A program made the position numbers and the translations under genes. Under the pieces are notes generated by a model that was given only the letters and a program-made list of their open reading frames with translations, did no database searches and had not been told where the DNA came from. From positions 1 to 17,680 of the forward strand of contig CABRZN010000024.1 of NCBI GenBank assembly GCA_902475445.1: a stretch of DNA of 17,680 nt, read 5' to 3'. Each line of letters starts with the position of its first letter. The stretch's first letter is position 1. This document shows, piece by piece, positions 8,401-15,719 of the stretch. This DNA is from an uncultured Collinsella sp. GTDB lineage: Bacteria; Actinomycetota; Coriobacteriia; Coriobacteriales; Coriobacteriaceae.

Positions 8401-9493
8401 CAAGCTCGGCACCAAGGACACCGACCAGTTCTGGATCGTGGGCTATGACGTTAAGGACGTCGAGATGCCCGACGCGCCGGCCGTGACGGGCTTTACGGCA
8501 AACGCCGTCGATTCGACCAGCGTTACGTTTAGCTGGGACGATGTACTCGCAAACAAGAGTGGCTTTAGCTACGGCGTGGGCATGCTGCAGAGCAATGCGG
8601 CGGATGCGGTCGTCAATAGCTGGAAGATTGCCGACAACACGCAGACCTCGCTCAAGTGGGATGGGCTGCAGCCCAATACGGAGTATCGATTCGCCATCGC
8701 CGCCGTTAAGAATGGATCCACGACCGAAACAGGTATTCGCTCGGCAATCATCACGGTCAAGACCATGCCCGATGGCATGACGATGACCGTGAGCGGACCT
8801 GCGGCGGATGCTGCGGAGGGGTCGGATCTTGGATACGACTCTTCGGTTGAGCGCACGGCGGGAAGCCACCTGACGCTCTCGGCGATTGGCCATGTGAAGC
8901 AACTCGGTGCCGACGATAGCGAAACAGGGCTGGCACCGACCTATATGTGGTACCGCAAGGGCCGCGGCGAGACAGAGTTTAAGCTCGTGGGTGCCGATGG
9001 CAACCTCGCGGCTGGAACGGCCTCAAAGCTCGAGATTGACCTGACCGCAGACGATGACGGTGCGCAGTATTACTGCCACGTGGGATACAACGACGTGGGC
9101 CTCGACACCGGCACGACGCTCGTGAATATCGAGGCCGAGGAGACGGCGCCCACAACGGTGAACGCCACCCCGATCCGCACGCGCCGCCTGTTCTCACAGG
9201 CAAGTGCGGGCGCCAAGAAGTTCCTGGACCATACGCTGGTAAACACCGCCGGCCCAACCGATTCCGAAGGCTCAAAGGACCCCGAGACTCCTGAGACCCC
9301 GACGAACCCGGACAAGCCCAAGTCCGACAACGGAGCTAAGACCGACACCAAGGTCAAGACTACGACCACAGCGAAGAACCTCGCAAACACCGGCGATCAA
9401 ACATTCGCCCTGGTCGCCACCGCAGCAGCAGCGGGAGCAACGCTCGTAGTGATAGCCCTCATCATGCTGATCAAGCGCCGCAAGACCCACTAG
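5405..9493 (+). CDS. Giant sortase-anchored surface protein with FG-GAP/VCBS-like repeats, FN3 and Ig-like domains
   Basis: This 1362-aa secreted protein starts at ATG 5405 behind GCGAGG (5393-5398). An ATG at 5369 lacks a ribosome site. Residues 1-42 form a signal peptide (RIRR, hydrophobic core, AQA cut site). Calcium-type acidic repeats of FG-GAP/VCBS style are visible: DVDGDGVDE at 276-284 and DLDRDFCDD at 354-362, with weaker copies near 528 and 675. Residues about 720-1010 are beta-rich with alternating polar and nonpolar segments. An FN3 domain (about 1021-1119) and an Ig-like domain ending with the DDGAQYYC pattern (about 1125-1246) follow. The C-terminus has a Pro/Thr/Lys spacer, LANTG (1326-1330), one TM helix and an RRK tail. 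LAxTG signals are known for class E sortases of actinobacteria. The likely role is adhesion or surface binding; no ligand can be named. Confidence 0.88.
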   Translation: MYVPHPRIRRLSKIPLVGTAALAALIATSVACFTATPQVAQAADAPAITDMTEQDYQALGLGTSEDIPADTIGPYSTDTPTTFATRSEVYMAANGSHGNRYTLRDKLENVERGDIGGSSKLTDGYGSVWGAAKFWQNVNNFDTNSDLYKHSDYGGGTWSYLSNNESSTVLANDNNGFSGIHATSVEFCSDASTGKKSRVAELRAYGDSSSTTIDGKSYAGKVELVLYSFSNGRTRTLDTHLPVTVNTNMMYEGRFKYLDAGYLQEHDAVFDVEAGDVDGDGVDELFVYAGCYVDENGVRKAVVDMYDLEGGNWKQSVVKIDAGNAADYTTHNKGGNDSWTQLQSAPVVSLAAGDLDRDFCDDLAIVVSAPYGKKNIDKSTHCELFSWDASKGALVHVDALGDAGAISLSANGKTMVAANATFGTFAAYDEEGKKTGETVTGLILAGYDWQRSAFDYGASDGSKGLYGALYRYAYFDSESGEFKLSDCKEYRDGLLASYGLMHVPNSAWKDSAQDKRYPCTLAPIALATANLDGLSEQLAVDEVLVGGDVFRDFACNTAQSGAQGLGSMVGTMSMSGQQYNSSNKHDHKGIEQVWISDVKAGSVSGSDRYNESFIAVVGKHRDEDLRKNDDYYWMTASHFSLDENGKVRRGEEQVISESNRRGTTYGTFISLALPDVDNDSVKITYKDRYKVYTNPRVLAVLQDAPYVEDLEQAYGYLVLGGTSYGEEKGTGTSQGYTIGAELGVAVEVQTGPPLVAMNASVDFAAEGCYDYRSERTVSASVSYESHAGEGDKTVLYTIPMVYYEYEIENEETGGKGVMAAPVSLGAQTSVVNVEAYDRIAKQHNMTPLSYFLTNRSGEPGTYQTTLNGETPVGDSFGLGKPGVTRAYTHDGFNGAAAQSGASIEQTIEVEEGKEQELELGLTLNGSVVMGAKLAKHELFGGLCFGANAGFTTGNSSSESTEYGGTVDNLPEAAQGKYGFVWRLGVNAVDVDKFEADSGDKLGTKDTDQFWIVGYDVKDVEMPDAPAVTGFTANAVDSTSVTFSWDDVLANKSGFSYGVGMLQSNAADAVVNSWKIADNTQTSLKWDGLQPNTEYRFAIAAVKNGSTTETGIRSAIITVKTMPDGMTMTVSGPAADAAEGSDLGYDSSVERTAGSHLTLSAIGHVKQLGADDSETGLAPTYMWYRKGRGETEFKLVGADGNLAAGTASKLEIDLTADDDGAQYYCHVGYNDVGLDTGTTLVNIEAEETAPTTVNATPIRTRRLFSQASAGAKKFLDHTLVNTAGPTDSEGSKDPETPETPTNPDKPKSDNGAKTDTKVKTTTTAKNLANTGDQTFALVATAAAAGATLVVIALIMLIKRRKTH

Positions 9494-9520
9494 TAGCCAG
9501 TCGAACATATCGACAAAGTA

Positions 9521-9557
9521 AAACCCGGGTAGCCAAACAACTGGCTACCCGGGTTTT
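9521..9557. terminator. Strong, probably bidirectional intrinsic terminator
   Basis: AAACCCGGGTAGCCA (9521-9535) pairs perfectly with 9542-9556 around the loop AACAAC, and a T-rich tail follows (TTTTCTCTTTATT). It closes the surface-protein gene 28 nt after its stop. Read on the minus strand, the hairpin is followed by TTTTACTTT, so it can also stop transcription coming from the LtaS-like gene. The remainder of 9558-9653 shows no gene, only a small palindrome CACGAC-AA-GTCGTG at 9626-9639. Confidence 0.92.
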
Positions 9558-9653
9558 CTCTTTATTAGAAATCAGAGTCTTCAAGGCAAGAGCCCGATTC
9601 AACCAGAGACACTCCGAATACTCCCCACGACAAGTCGTGCTTCAACAACAAGG

Positions 9654-9786
9654 CGTCTGCCCGGGCGGCGCGGAATGTAAGGTTCATCGCGAGTTCCGCA
9701 CGAGCCGGAGAGCACTTAATGTGCTCTCCGTGCGAGCAGGACTGTCCGAGCAGGGAACCTTACATTCCGCGCCGCCCGGGCAGACG
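9654..9786 (-). repeat. Element B: long structured inverted-repeat element in the 3' region of the LtaS-like gene
   Basis: Arms 9654-9685 and 9755-9786 are perfectly complementary over 32 nt. The central hairpin has arms 9707-9715 and 9721-9729 (GGAGAGCAC/GTGCTCTCC) and the loop TTAAT. The stretch ATCGCGAGTTCCGCACG (9686-9702) and a stretch at 9736-9758 with GCAGGACTGT and GAGCAGGGAAC recur in element A, which lies on the opposite strand. On the minus strand the element begins 16 nt after the stop of the LtaS-like gene. This is the same orientation relative to its upstream gene as element A has to the flavodoxin gene. The function is unknown; a 3'-UTR structured RNA or a mobile palindromic unit are the main options. 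Confidence 0.78.
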
Positions 9787-9802
9787 AACCGGGATAGACC
9801 CG

Positions 9803-12103
9803 CTACTTGATCTTGGTCGTGCCCGGCGCCAGGTTGGGGTCGGTCTCGTTGGCCTCGGTCTGGAAGTGCTCGGTGTACACGTTCTTGCCGTCGCGGAACA
9901 TCTCGTAGTACTGCATCTTGGCGTAATCCTCGCGTGCCTTGGTGGCGGCTGCGGCAACGGCGTCGTCACCGGTGACGTTGGAGGAGAGCGCCCAGCGCAG
10001 GCTGGCGTCCTCGTAGCCCACCGAGTTGATGGCGGGCAGCGACTCGCGCAGCGTCATGTGCGCCTTCTGGTAGTCGGTCAGCGGGGCGCCGATCAGCTGC
10101 ATAAGCTGCGTGGACAGGTAGTTGGTGGACAGGTCGTCGACCTCACTTGTCTGGTTGCAACCGGCAACGTCGTAGTTGGCCCAGATGATGTAGTCGGTCT
10201 GCCACAGACGCTCCTGATGCGTGGCGTCGTCCTCGCCGGTAAACCACTTGTCGTTGAACTTGGACGGGAAGAACGGCTGATGGTCGCCCCAGAACACCAC
10301 GACCACCTTACGGTCGAGCTTGCTCAGGGCGTTGAGGAAGTAACGCAGCGCCTGGTCGGACTGCTCGATGCACGAGACATACTCGTCGACATCGGACAGC
10401 GTGCCATCCTCGACGGTCTTGGTGTCCAGATCGGTCGTGTCGATGTTCAGGTGCATCTGCTTGTCGACCGGCAGCAGGCCCGTATCGTAGCCCGAGTGGT
10501 TCTGCATGGTCACGTCGAAGATAAACTGCGGATCGGCGTTCTGGTCGAGCAGCTCAAGAATCTTGTCGTAGGTAGCCTGGTCGGTCACCATGCCGCGCAG
10601 GGTGTCGGCTCCCTGGAAGTCATTGATAGACAGGAACTGGTCAAAGCCAAAGTCCTTGTAGACGTTCTCGCGGTTCCAGTTGGTGGCGTGGTTGGGGTGC
10701 ATGGCCGTGGTGGAATATCCGAGCGACTTGAACTGCTCTGCCAGGTTCCCGGTCGTCTCCATGTTGTAGATGGTGTACGGATACACGCCCGAGCCCAGGT
10801 TGGCCATGGAGTTGCCGGTCAGGAACTCAAACTCGGTATTGGCGGTACCGCCACCGTAGGCGCTCACGTAGAGCTTGCCGCGGCTGAGGCAGTTGGACAG
10901 GCTCTTAAAGTACTGTGGACCCTCGTAGCCGGCGCGCATGTTCTGGTAGATCGCCAGGTCCGAGAAGGTCTCGTTCATGATGGCGATGACCGTGGGCTTC
11001 TCGCTATCGAACTGCTCCTTTGCTGCGGCGCGCTCGTCGCTCTTGGCGGCATCGGACTTGTCGTAGGCCTTGGCGTACTTTTTGAGCGTGGCCTTGGCGT
11101 CGTCGACCGAGTAGTCGGCGGGTTTGGGCGGCTTGATGGACTGCGCCGCACTAATAAAGGCGGGCAGGTAGCCCTCGCGCCAGTAGCTCTCGAGCGGGCG
11201 CCAGGTGTACACGGTGATACCGAGGGTGTTGTAGTAGTCGATGAGCGTGACGTGCGCGGTCACGCCGCCCAGGCACAGCACGGCCACGAGCAGGTTGGTG
11301 AGCAGCATGCGCTTGGCGTTGGCGGCACCCTTCTGGCGGTGCGGCGCCACGATGCCGGCGTACTCGCACAGCAGCATGCCGATGGCGGTAAAGCCCATGG
11401 ACAGCACGCAGAACAGCGAGATCGAGAAGGTGTAGCCGTTGCCGGCGACCGCGGCGGCAGTGGAGATGGCCGAGAGGTCGCCCGGCTGGATGGGCATGGA
11501 TTTAAACGTGATGACAAAGAACTCGGCAATGCCCAGGACAAAGAGGGCAAAGGCCAGGACCGCGGGAGCTGCGCCGTGGCGCTGGAATAGGAAGAACAAG
11601 CCAGTCATGAGTGTGGCGATGATGGCCCACTCGAGCAGGATGCACAGGGGGTAGACCCAGGTAAAGTCGTGGTTGGACGAGACCTCCATGCCCAGCAGCG
11701 CAAAGACGCCGGCGAGCAGCAGGCACAGGACGGCGGCGACGAGCGGTTTGCCCACAAAGGCGCCGCGCAGGCGGGCGAGCTTGCCGGTGGGGGCGGGGGC
11801 GTCGGGCTCGGCGAACGCAAAGACGCGCGGGGCGATGCGGTCGCGGGCGATGCTGGCCCAAGCGCATCCGGTGAGGATGGCGTTGGTCAGGATGAGCATC
11901 ACAAAGGCGAGCGGCTCGTTTTGGGCGACGAGGCCAATGGCACCCCAAATGGTCAAAAAGAGCTGGAACAGGCCGAAGGCGACGCTCCACCCAAGAGCGC
12001 TTTTGGCAACGGTGCCCGACTGAGCGCGAATGGCCTTGGCCTCGCGCAAGACAAGGTAGACGGTCGCCGCAAGACCGACGAGCGAGATGGCGGCAGCGAA
12101 CAT
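9803..12103 (-). CDS. LTA synthase-like membrane phosphoglycerol transferase (sulfatase fold)
   Basis: This 766-aa protein has about eight hydrophobic segments in its first half and a large extracellular alkaline-phosphatase/sulfatase domain in its second. The LtaS catalytic pattern is present: MNETF with metal-ligand E378, GGGTANTE with nucleophile T420, and WGDHQP with D607 and H608. The spacing resembles that of S. aureus LtaS (E255, T300, D475/H476). LtaS enzymes move glycerol-phosphate from phosphatidylglycerol onto a glycolipid-anchored chain. The membrane part is longer than the five helices of classical LtaS, so it may make a different wall glycopolymer or modify one. I chose ATG 12103, with GAGGAG 7 nt upstream; an in-frame GTG at 12118 contains that ribosome site. 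It faces the surface-protein gene convergently and ends in element B. Confidence 0.9.
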   Translation of the reverse strand: MFAAAISLVGLAATVYLVLREAKAIRAQSGTVAKSALGWSVAFGLFQLFLTIWGAIGLVAQNEPLAFVMLILTNAILTGCAWASIARDRIAPRVFAFAEPDAPAPTGKLARLRGAFVGKPLVAAVLCLLLAGVFALLGMEVSSNHDFTWVYPLCILLEWAIIATLMTGLFFLFQRHGAAPAVLAFALFVLGIAEFFVITFKSMPIQPGDLSAISTAAAVAGNGYTFSISLFCVLSMGFTAIGMLLCEYAGIVAPHRQKGAANAKRMLLTNLLVAVLCLGGVTAHVTLIDYYNTLGITVYTWRPLESYWREGYLPAFISAAQSIKPPKPADYSVDDAKATLKKYAKAYDKSDAAKSDERAAAKEQFDSEKPTVIAIMNETFSDLAIYQNMRAGYEGPQYFKSLSNCLSRGKLYVSAYGGGTANTEFEFLTGNSMANLGSGVYPYTIYNMETTGNLAEQFKSLGYSTTAMHPNHATNWNRENVYKDFGFDQFLSINDFQGADTLRGMVTDQATYDKILELLDQNADPQFIFDVTMQNHSGYDTGLLPVDKQMHLNIDTTDLDTKTVEDGTLSDVDEYVSCIEQSDQALRYFLNALSKLDRKVVVVFWGDHQPFFPSKFNDKWFTGEDDATHQERLWQTDYIIWANYDVAGCNQTSEVDDLSTNYLSTQLMQLIGAPLTDYQKAHMTLRESLPAINSVGYEDASLRWALSSNVTGDDAVAAAATKAREDYAKMQYYEMFRDGKNVYTEHFQTEANETDPNLAPGTTKIK

Positions 12104-12253
12104 GCTGAGACTCCTCACAAACTAAAACCTACGAAAGCGGGGGTTTACCCGATTGTTACCAAGATATGCGCTGCAATTGGTGTCTGCGCACAACAACCAG
12201 CCATATTAACGCGCATGTGTGGCGGTTTGGCGCAATGTGGTGGCGACCTGCGC

Positions 12254-12259
12254 GATAAT
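12254..12259 (+). promoter_or_regulatory. Possible -10 box of the nitroreductase gene
   Basis: GATAAT lies 57 nt before the nitroreductase start. A TTGGCG at 12227-12232 would need a 21-bp spacer, which is too long for a standard promoter, so only the -10 is suggested. The 213-bp divergent region between this gene and the LtaS-like gene must hold promoters for both. Confidence 0.28.
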
Positions 12260-12316
12260 GGACGGGAATTACACGGAAACGTAAAGGCTTCTTAAAGAAT
12301 TAGCGAGGATGAGGCG

Positions 12317-13186
12317 ATGAACGAGCAGGTTTGCAAGGCGGACATGGGCGGCGATGGAGCGGCGGTCGATACGTGCGGCTATCCGGTCGAGACCACGGGC
12401 AATGCGGTGCTGGACACGTTGGAGCACCGTTCCTCCATGCGCGCTTTTGCGCGCGATGACGACGGCCGACCCGTGGCGGTGACCGACGAGCAGCGGGCGG
12501 CGATTCTGCATGCGGCGAGCCGTGCGCCGTCGGCAGGCGCCATGATGATGTATTCCATCGTGAGTATCTGCGAGCAGGCCACGCTCGATCGCCTGGCCGA
12601 CCTGTGCGACCATCAGCTCATGATCGCCAAGGCACCCTGGGCACTTATATTTGTGGTCGACTATGCCAAGTGGATCGATCTGTTTGAGCATGTGGGCTGC
12701 TTTGAGCCCGAGTTTGTAGAGCGTACGGGAAAGTCACCCCGTCGTGCGCCGGGTCTGGGCGACTTTGCCATCGCGGCGCAGGATGCCGTGATCGCTGCCC
12801 AAAACGCCGTGGTTGCCGCTGAGGCCCTGGGGCTGGGGAGCTGCTACATCGGTGATATCGTCGAGAACGCGGAGGAAGTTGCCGCGCTGCTGGACTTGCC
12901 GCCCTATACCATGCCGCTGTCGATGCTCATCATCGGCACGCCCCGCAAGGAGCGTCCGGCGATCGCGCACCCCGTGGTGAACCTGGTGCACGAGGAACGC
13001 TACCGCCGCGCGGACGCTGCGACTATGGATGCACAGGTGGCCGAGATGGATGCGATGTTTCGCCCACATGCCCGCGAGGTGGGCGAGCGCGTGGTGGATA
13101 TCTACACCCGCAAACACACCAGTCCCTTTATGGCCGAGATGAGCCGCTCCATGGAGTGGTGGTTCAAAAACTGGCTCGGAAAGTGA
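12317..13186 (+). CDS. Nitroreductase-family FMN oxidoreductase
   Basis: This 289-aa protein belongs to the FMN-dependent nitroreductase family, which reduces nitro compounds, quinones or similar acceptors with NAD(P)H in the cytoplasm. The FMN-binding HRSSMRAF is at 37-44, APSAGAMMMY at 70-79 and the conserved GLGSCYIGD at 172-180, followed by the LPPYTMPLSMLIIGTP stretch before residue 209. The first 30 residues and the last 60 lie outside the core. The start ATG has GCGAGGA (12303-12309) 7 nt upstream. It appears to be a single-gene unit, divergent from the LtaS-like gene and separated from kup by a hairpin repeat and a new promoter. The substrate cannot be told. Confidence 0.9.
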   Translation: MNEQVCKADMGGDGAAVDTCGYPVETTGNAVLDTLEHRSSMRAFARDDDGRPVAVTDEQRAAILHAASRAPSAGAMMMYSIVSICEQATLDRLADLCDHQLMIAKAPWALIFVVDYAKWIDLFEHVGCFEPEFVERTGKSPRRAPGLGDFAIAAQDAVIAAQNAVVAAEALGLGSCYIGDIVENAEEVAALLDLPPYTMPLSMLIIGTPRKERPAIAHPVVNLVHEERYRRADAATMDAQVAEMDAMFRPHAREVGERVVDIYTRKHTSPFMAEMSRSMEWWFKNWLGK

Positions 13187-13187
13187 C

Positions 13188-13222
13188 GAATGTGACAAGG
13201 GGACAGTCCCTTTGTCACATTC
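13188..13222. repeat. REP-like hairpin with GGGGACAG core
   Basis: A 17-bp stem (one G-U pair) runs from 13188-13204 to 13206-13222 and is almost a full palindrome centred on GGGACAGTCCC. It starts two bases after the nitroreductase stop. No T-run follows, so it is not a classical intrinsic terminator. Its core resembles the hairpin at 15652-15692 read on the minus strand (ACAAAGGGGACAG...CCTTTGT), which suggests a dispersed repeat family. Such elements are often associated elsewhere with REP-associated transposases; none is in this window. Confidence 0.7.
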
Positions 13223-13303
13223 CATATTGCCGCGGTGGCCTAAAGACTGTATAAATCTTTATCTAGCTGGGAAAACAGTGCATTAAACCATGGGCCGATT
13301 ACC

Positions 13304-13309
13304 TATAAT
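13304..13309 (+). promoter_or_regulatory. -10 box of the kup gene
   Basis: TATAAT matches the consensus and sits 35 bp before the kup start codon. The -35 is poor: CATTAA lies at the 17-bp position (13281-13286). The leader would be only about 30 nt long, too short for a c-di-AMP (ydaO-type) riboswitch, which is often found before kup genes. Confidence 0.5.
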
Positions 13310-13344
13310 TCCTTCGAACATTAAAGTTGGGAGGAAACCGGCTT

Positions 13345-15350
13345 ATGGAACAAAAGGCTAAGGAGGCAGCCTCGCACGCTGCGATTCCTGTGAGCATCTC
13401 GGCGATGCTCGTCACGCTGGGCGTGGTGTACGGCGATATTGGCACCAGCCCTATGTATGTAACCAAGGCGCTCGTTGCCGGCAACGGCGGCATCGGAAGC
13501 GTCACGGAGGAGTTCGTGCTCGGCGCGCTCTCCCTTGTCGTGTGGACGGTCACGCTGCTGACCACCATCAAGTATGTGCTCATCTCGCTGCGCGCCGACA
13601 ACCATGGCGAGGGCGGCATCTTTGCTCTGTACAGCTTGGTTAAGCGCTGCGGCAAATGGCTCATCATCCCCGCCATGCTGGGCGGCGCGGCACTGCTCGC
13701 CGATGGCATCCTCACGCCCGCCGTTACCGTGACTACGGCTATCGAGGGCCTGCGCACCATCCCGGCGGTCCATGCCGTGCTCGGTGATGATCAGGGCCGC
13801 GTCGTCGCCATTACGCTCGCCATCATCATCGCGCTCTTCTTGGTGCAGCGCATCGGTACGGCCAAGATCGGTCACGCCTTTGGCCCCATCATGACGCTGT
13901 GGTTCCTGTTCCTGGGCGGCACGGGTCTGTTCTTTGTCTTCCAGCATCCCACCGTGCTGCTGTGCCTCAACCCGGTGCGCGGCATCGTCTTTTTGCTGAG
14001 CCCCAACAACCACGCGGGCATCATGATCCTGGGCAGCTGCTTCCTCGCCACCACCGGTGCCGAGGCGCTCTACTCCGACATGGGCCACGTGGGCCGCGGC
14101 AACATCTACGCCACCTGGCCGTTCGTTAAGTGCTGCCTGCTGCTGTCCTATATGGGCCAGGGCGCTTGGCTTATGAACAACGCTGCCAACCCCGAGCTCA
14201 TGGGCATTGCCGACCTCAACCCGTTCTACCAGATGCTCGCCCCGGGCCTGCGTCCCTTTGCCGTAGGCCTTTCCACCGTTGCGGCCATCATTGCCTCGCA
14301 GGCGCTCATCACCGGCGCATTCTCGCTGGTGTTATGCCGCACATGCAGGTCTTCTACCCTGCCGAGACCAAGGGCCAGCTCTACATCCCCATGGTCAACA
14401 ACGTCATGCTTGTCGGCTGCGTCATCGTGGTGCTGCTGTTCCAGAACTCGGCGCATATGGAAGCCGCCTACGGCCTTGCCATTACGCTGACTATGATGTG
14501 CACCACGCTGCTGCTTTTCTTCTACCTGCACGAGGAGCGCAAGCTCAAGGTTGCTCCGTGGATCTTCGCGGCCTTCTTCCTTTTGCTCGAAGGCTTCTTC
14601 TTCGTGAGCTCGCTCACCAAGTTCTTCCACGGCGGCTACTTCACCATCCTCATGGCTGCACTCATCATGGGCATTATGGTGTGCTGGTACAACGGCACGG
14701 CGGTCGAGCAGCGCCAGTTTACGCTGCTGCCGCTGCGTAGCTACCTGCCGCAGCTCAAGCGTCTGCGCGACGACGACCGTTACGAGCGCATGAGCGACAA
14801 CATCGTGTACCTGACCAAGGACACCCATACCGACTACATCGACCGCGATATCGTCTATTCGATTTTGGACAAGCATCCCAAGCGCGCCCGCGCCTGGTGG
14901 TTTGTGAATGTCGAGACCATGGACGAACCGCACACCTTTGCCTATTCGGTCGAGACGTTCGGCACCGACTACGTGTTCCGCGTGCATCTGTACCTGGGTT
15001 ACAAGATCAACCAGCGCGTCAATGCCTACCTGCGTCAGGTTGTTCAGGACCTGGCTGCCACCGGCGAGCTGCCGCCGCAGACGCATGACTACTCGGTCTA
15101 CAAGGATCCGGGTAACATCGGCACGTTCAAGTTCATCCTGATTCGTAAGCTTCTGGCGCCCGAGAGCGACGTGGAGCCGAGCGAGCGTACGGCCATCACG
15201 CTCAAGTACATCATCCGCCGCGCCGCCGGCACGCCTGCGCGTTGGTATGGTCTGGAGAACTCCAACGTGAGCTTTGAGTACGTGCCGCTGTTCACCAAGT
15301 TCAAGGCCGTGAACAAGATGCATCGCCTGGCCCCCAACGAGCGCCCGTAG
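13345..15350 (+). pseudogene. kup: Kup-type potassium uptake transporter disrupted by a frameshift
   Basis: The N-terminal part (13345-14331, 329 residues) has the K+ transporter signature YGDIGTSP at residues 29-36 and many membrane helices. It ends in-frame with ITGAFSLV. There the reading frame breaks: the following residues in that frame are unrelated and stop at 14490. The family sequence resumes in another frame at 14334 with MPHMQVFYPAE and runs 338 residues to 15350, including the C-terminal cytoplasmic domain. The roughly seven residues expected between FSLV and MPHM (an SEAMRL-like stretch in relatives) are missing, so a deletion of 3n+1 bases, probably 22, fits best. The start has GGAGG 10 nt upstream. 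The second part has ATG 14334 but no ribosome site. It is a true pseudogene, a strain-level mutation or an assembly error. Confidence 0.88.
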
Positions 15351-15410
15351 ACGTCGGCGGCTACACGGAGTTGGTTTTTGATGGATAAGCATGAGGCCGG
15401 GGAGATAAAC

Positions 15411-15605
15411 ATGGATACAAAGGCGCTCGATGGCCGTGAGGCGGTGGTCGAAATGGTGCGTGAGGCGCGCGCCGACGCCGCCGAAGATCGGTTTTTGACG
15501 AACCGTGCCAACATGGACATGGCCGATCGCGTAATTTCAATCGTGGCACTGGTATTTGGAGCGGTGTGCGTGTGTGCCCTGCTCGCGCACGCGCTGTTTG
15601 TCTAG
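15411..15605 (+). CDS. Small single-TM membrane protein between kup and the sensor kinase
   Basis: This 64-aa protein has an acidic/basic N-terminal half (VVEMVREARADAAEDRFL) that is probably helical, and one TM helix near the C-terminus (VISIVALVFGAVCVCALLA). I chose ATG 15411 because GGGGAG lies 6 nt upstream. An in-frame ATG at 15381 with CGGAG 10 nt upstream would add ten residues. I do not recognise a family. Its place 60 nt behind kup and ahead of a KdpD-like kinase suggests co-transcription with kup, and perhaps a small accessory subunit of transport or sensing, by analogy with small subunits like KdpF. That is inference. Confidence 0.6.
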   Translation: MDTKALDGREAVVEMVREARADAAEDRFLTNRANMDMADRVISIVALVFGAVCVCALLAHALFV

Positions 15606-15651
15606 CGACTGCCGGTCGTAGAAGGCTTTACACTTAGAACCACCACAAGGG

Positions 15652-15693
15652 AAAACCACCACAAAGGTGCCTGTCCCCTTTGTGGTGGTTTTT
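15652..15693. terminator. Hairpin with T-tail after the kup unit (REP-like, GGGGACAG family)
   Basis: AAAACCACCACAAAGG (15652-15667) pairs perfectly with 15677-15692 around the loop TGCCTGTCC, followed by TGTTTTTG. This makes a plausible intrinsic terminator between the kup unit and the sensor kinase. Just before it, ACCACCACAAGG (15639-15650) repeats the left arm imperfectly. On the minus strand the core reads like the hairpin at 13188-13222. Confidence 0.7.
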
Positions 15694-15719
15694 GTTTTTG
15701 AGAGAGGGGCGGGTCGCTG

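Noticed and set aside
9719..11590. 623-codon open frame on the plus strand opposite the LtaS-like gene
   Set aside because: It is a shadow frame rich in Val/Gly/His without motifs, and it would start inside element B. The minus-strand frame carries the LtaS catalytic residues.
13223..13344. c-di-AMP (ydaO-type) riboswitch before kup
   Set aside because: The -10 at 13304-13309 leaves a leader of only about 30 nt, and no riboswitch-like sequence blocks are seen.
14334..15350. A separate intact gene for the C-terminal half of Kup
   Set aside because: There is no ribosome site before ATG 14334, and the piece starts in the middle of a membrane domain. It is better explained as the second half of a broken gene.
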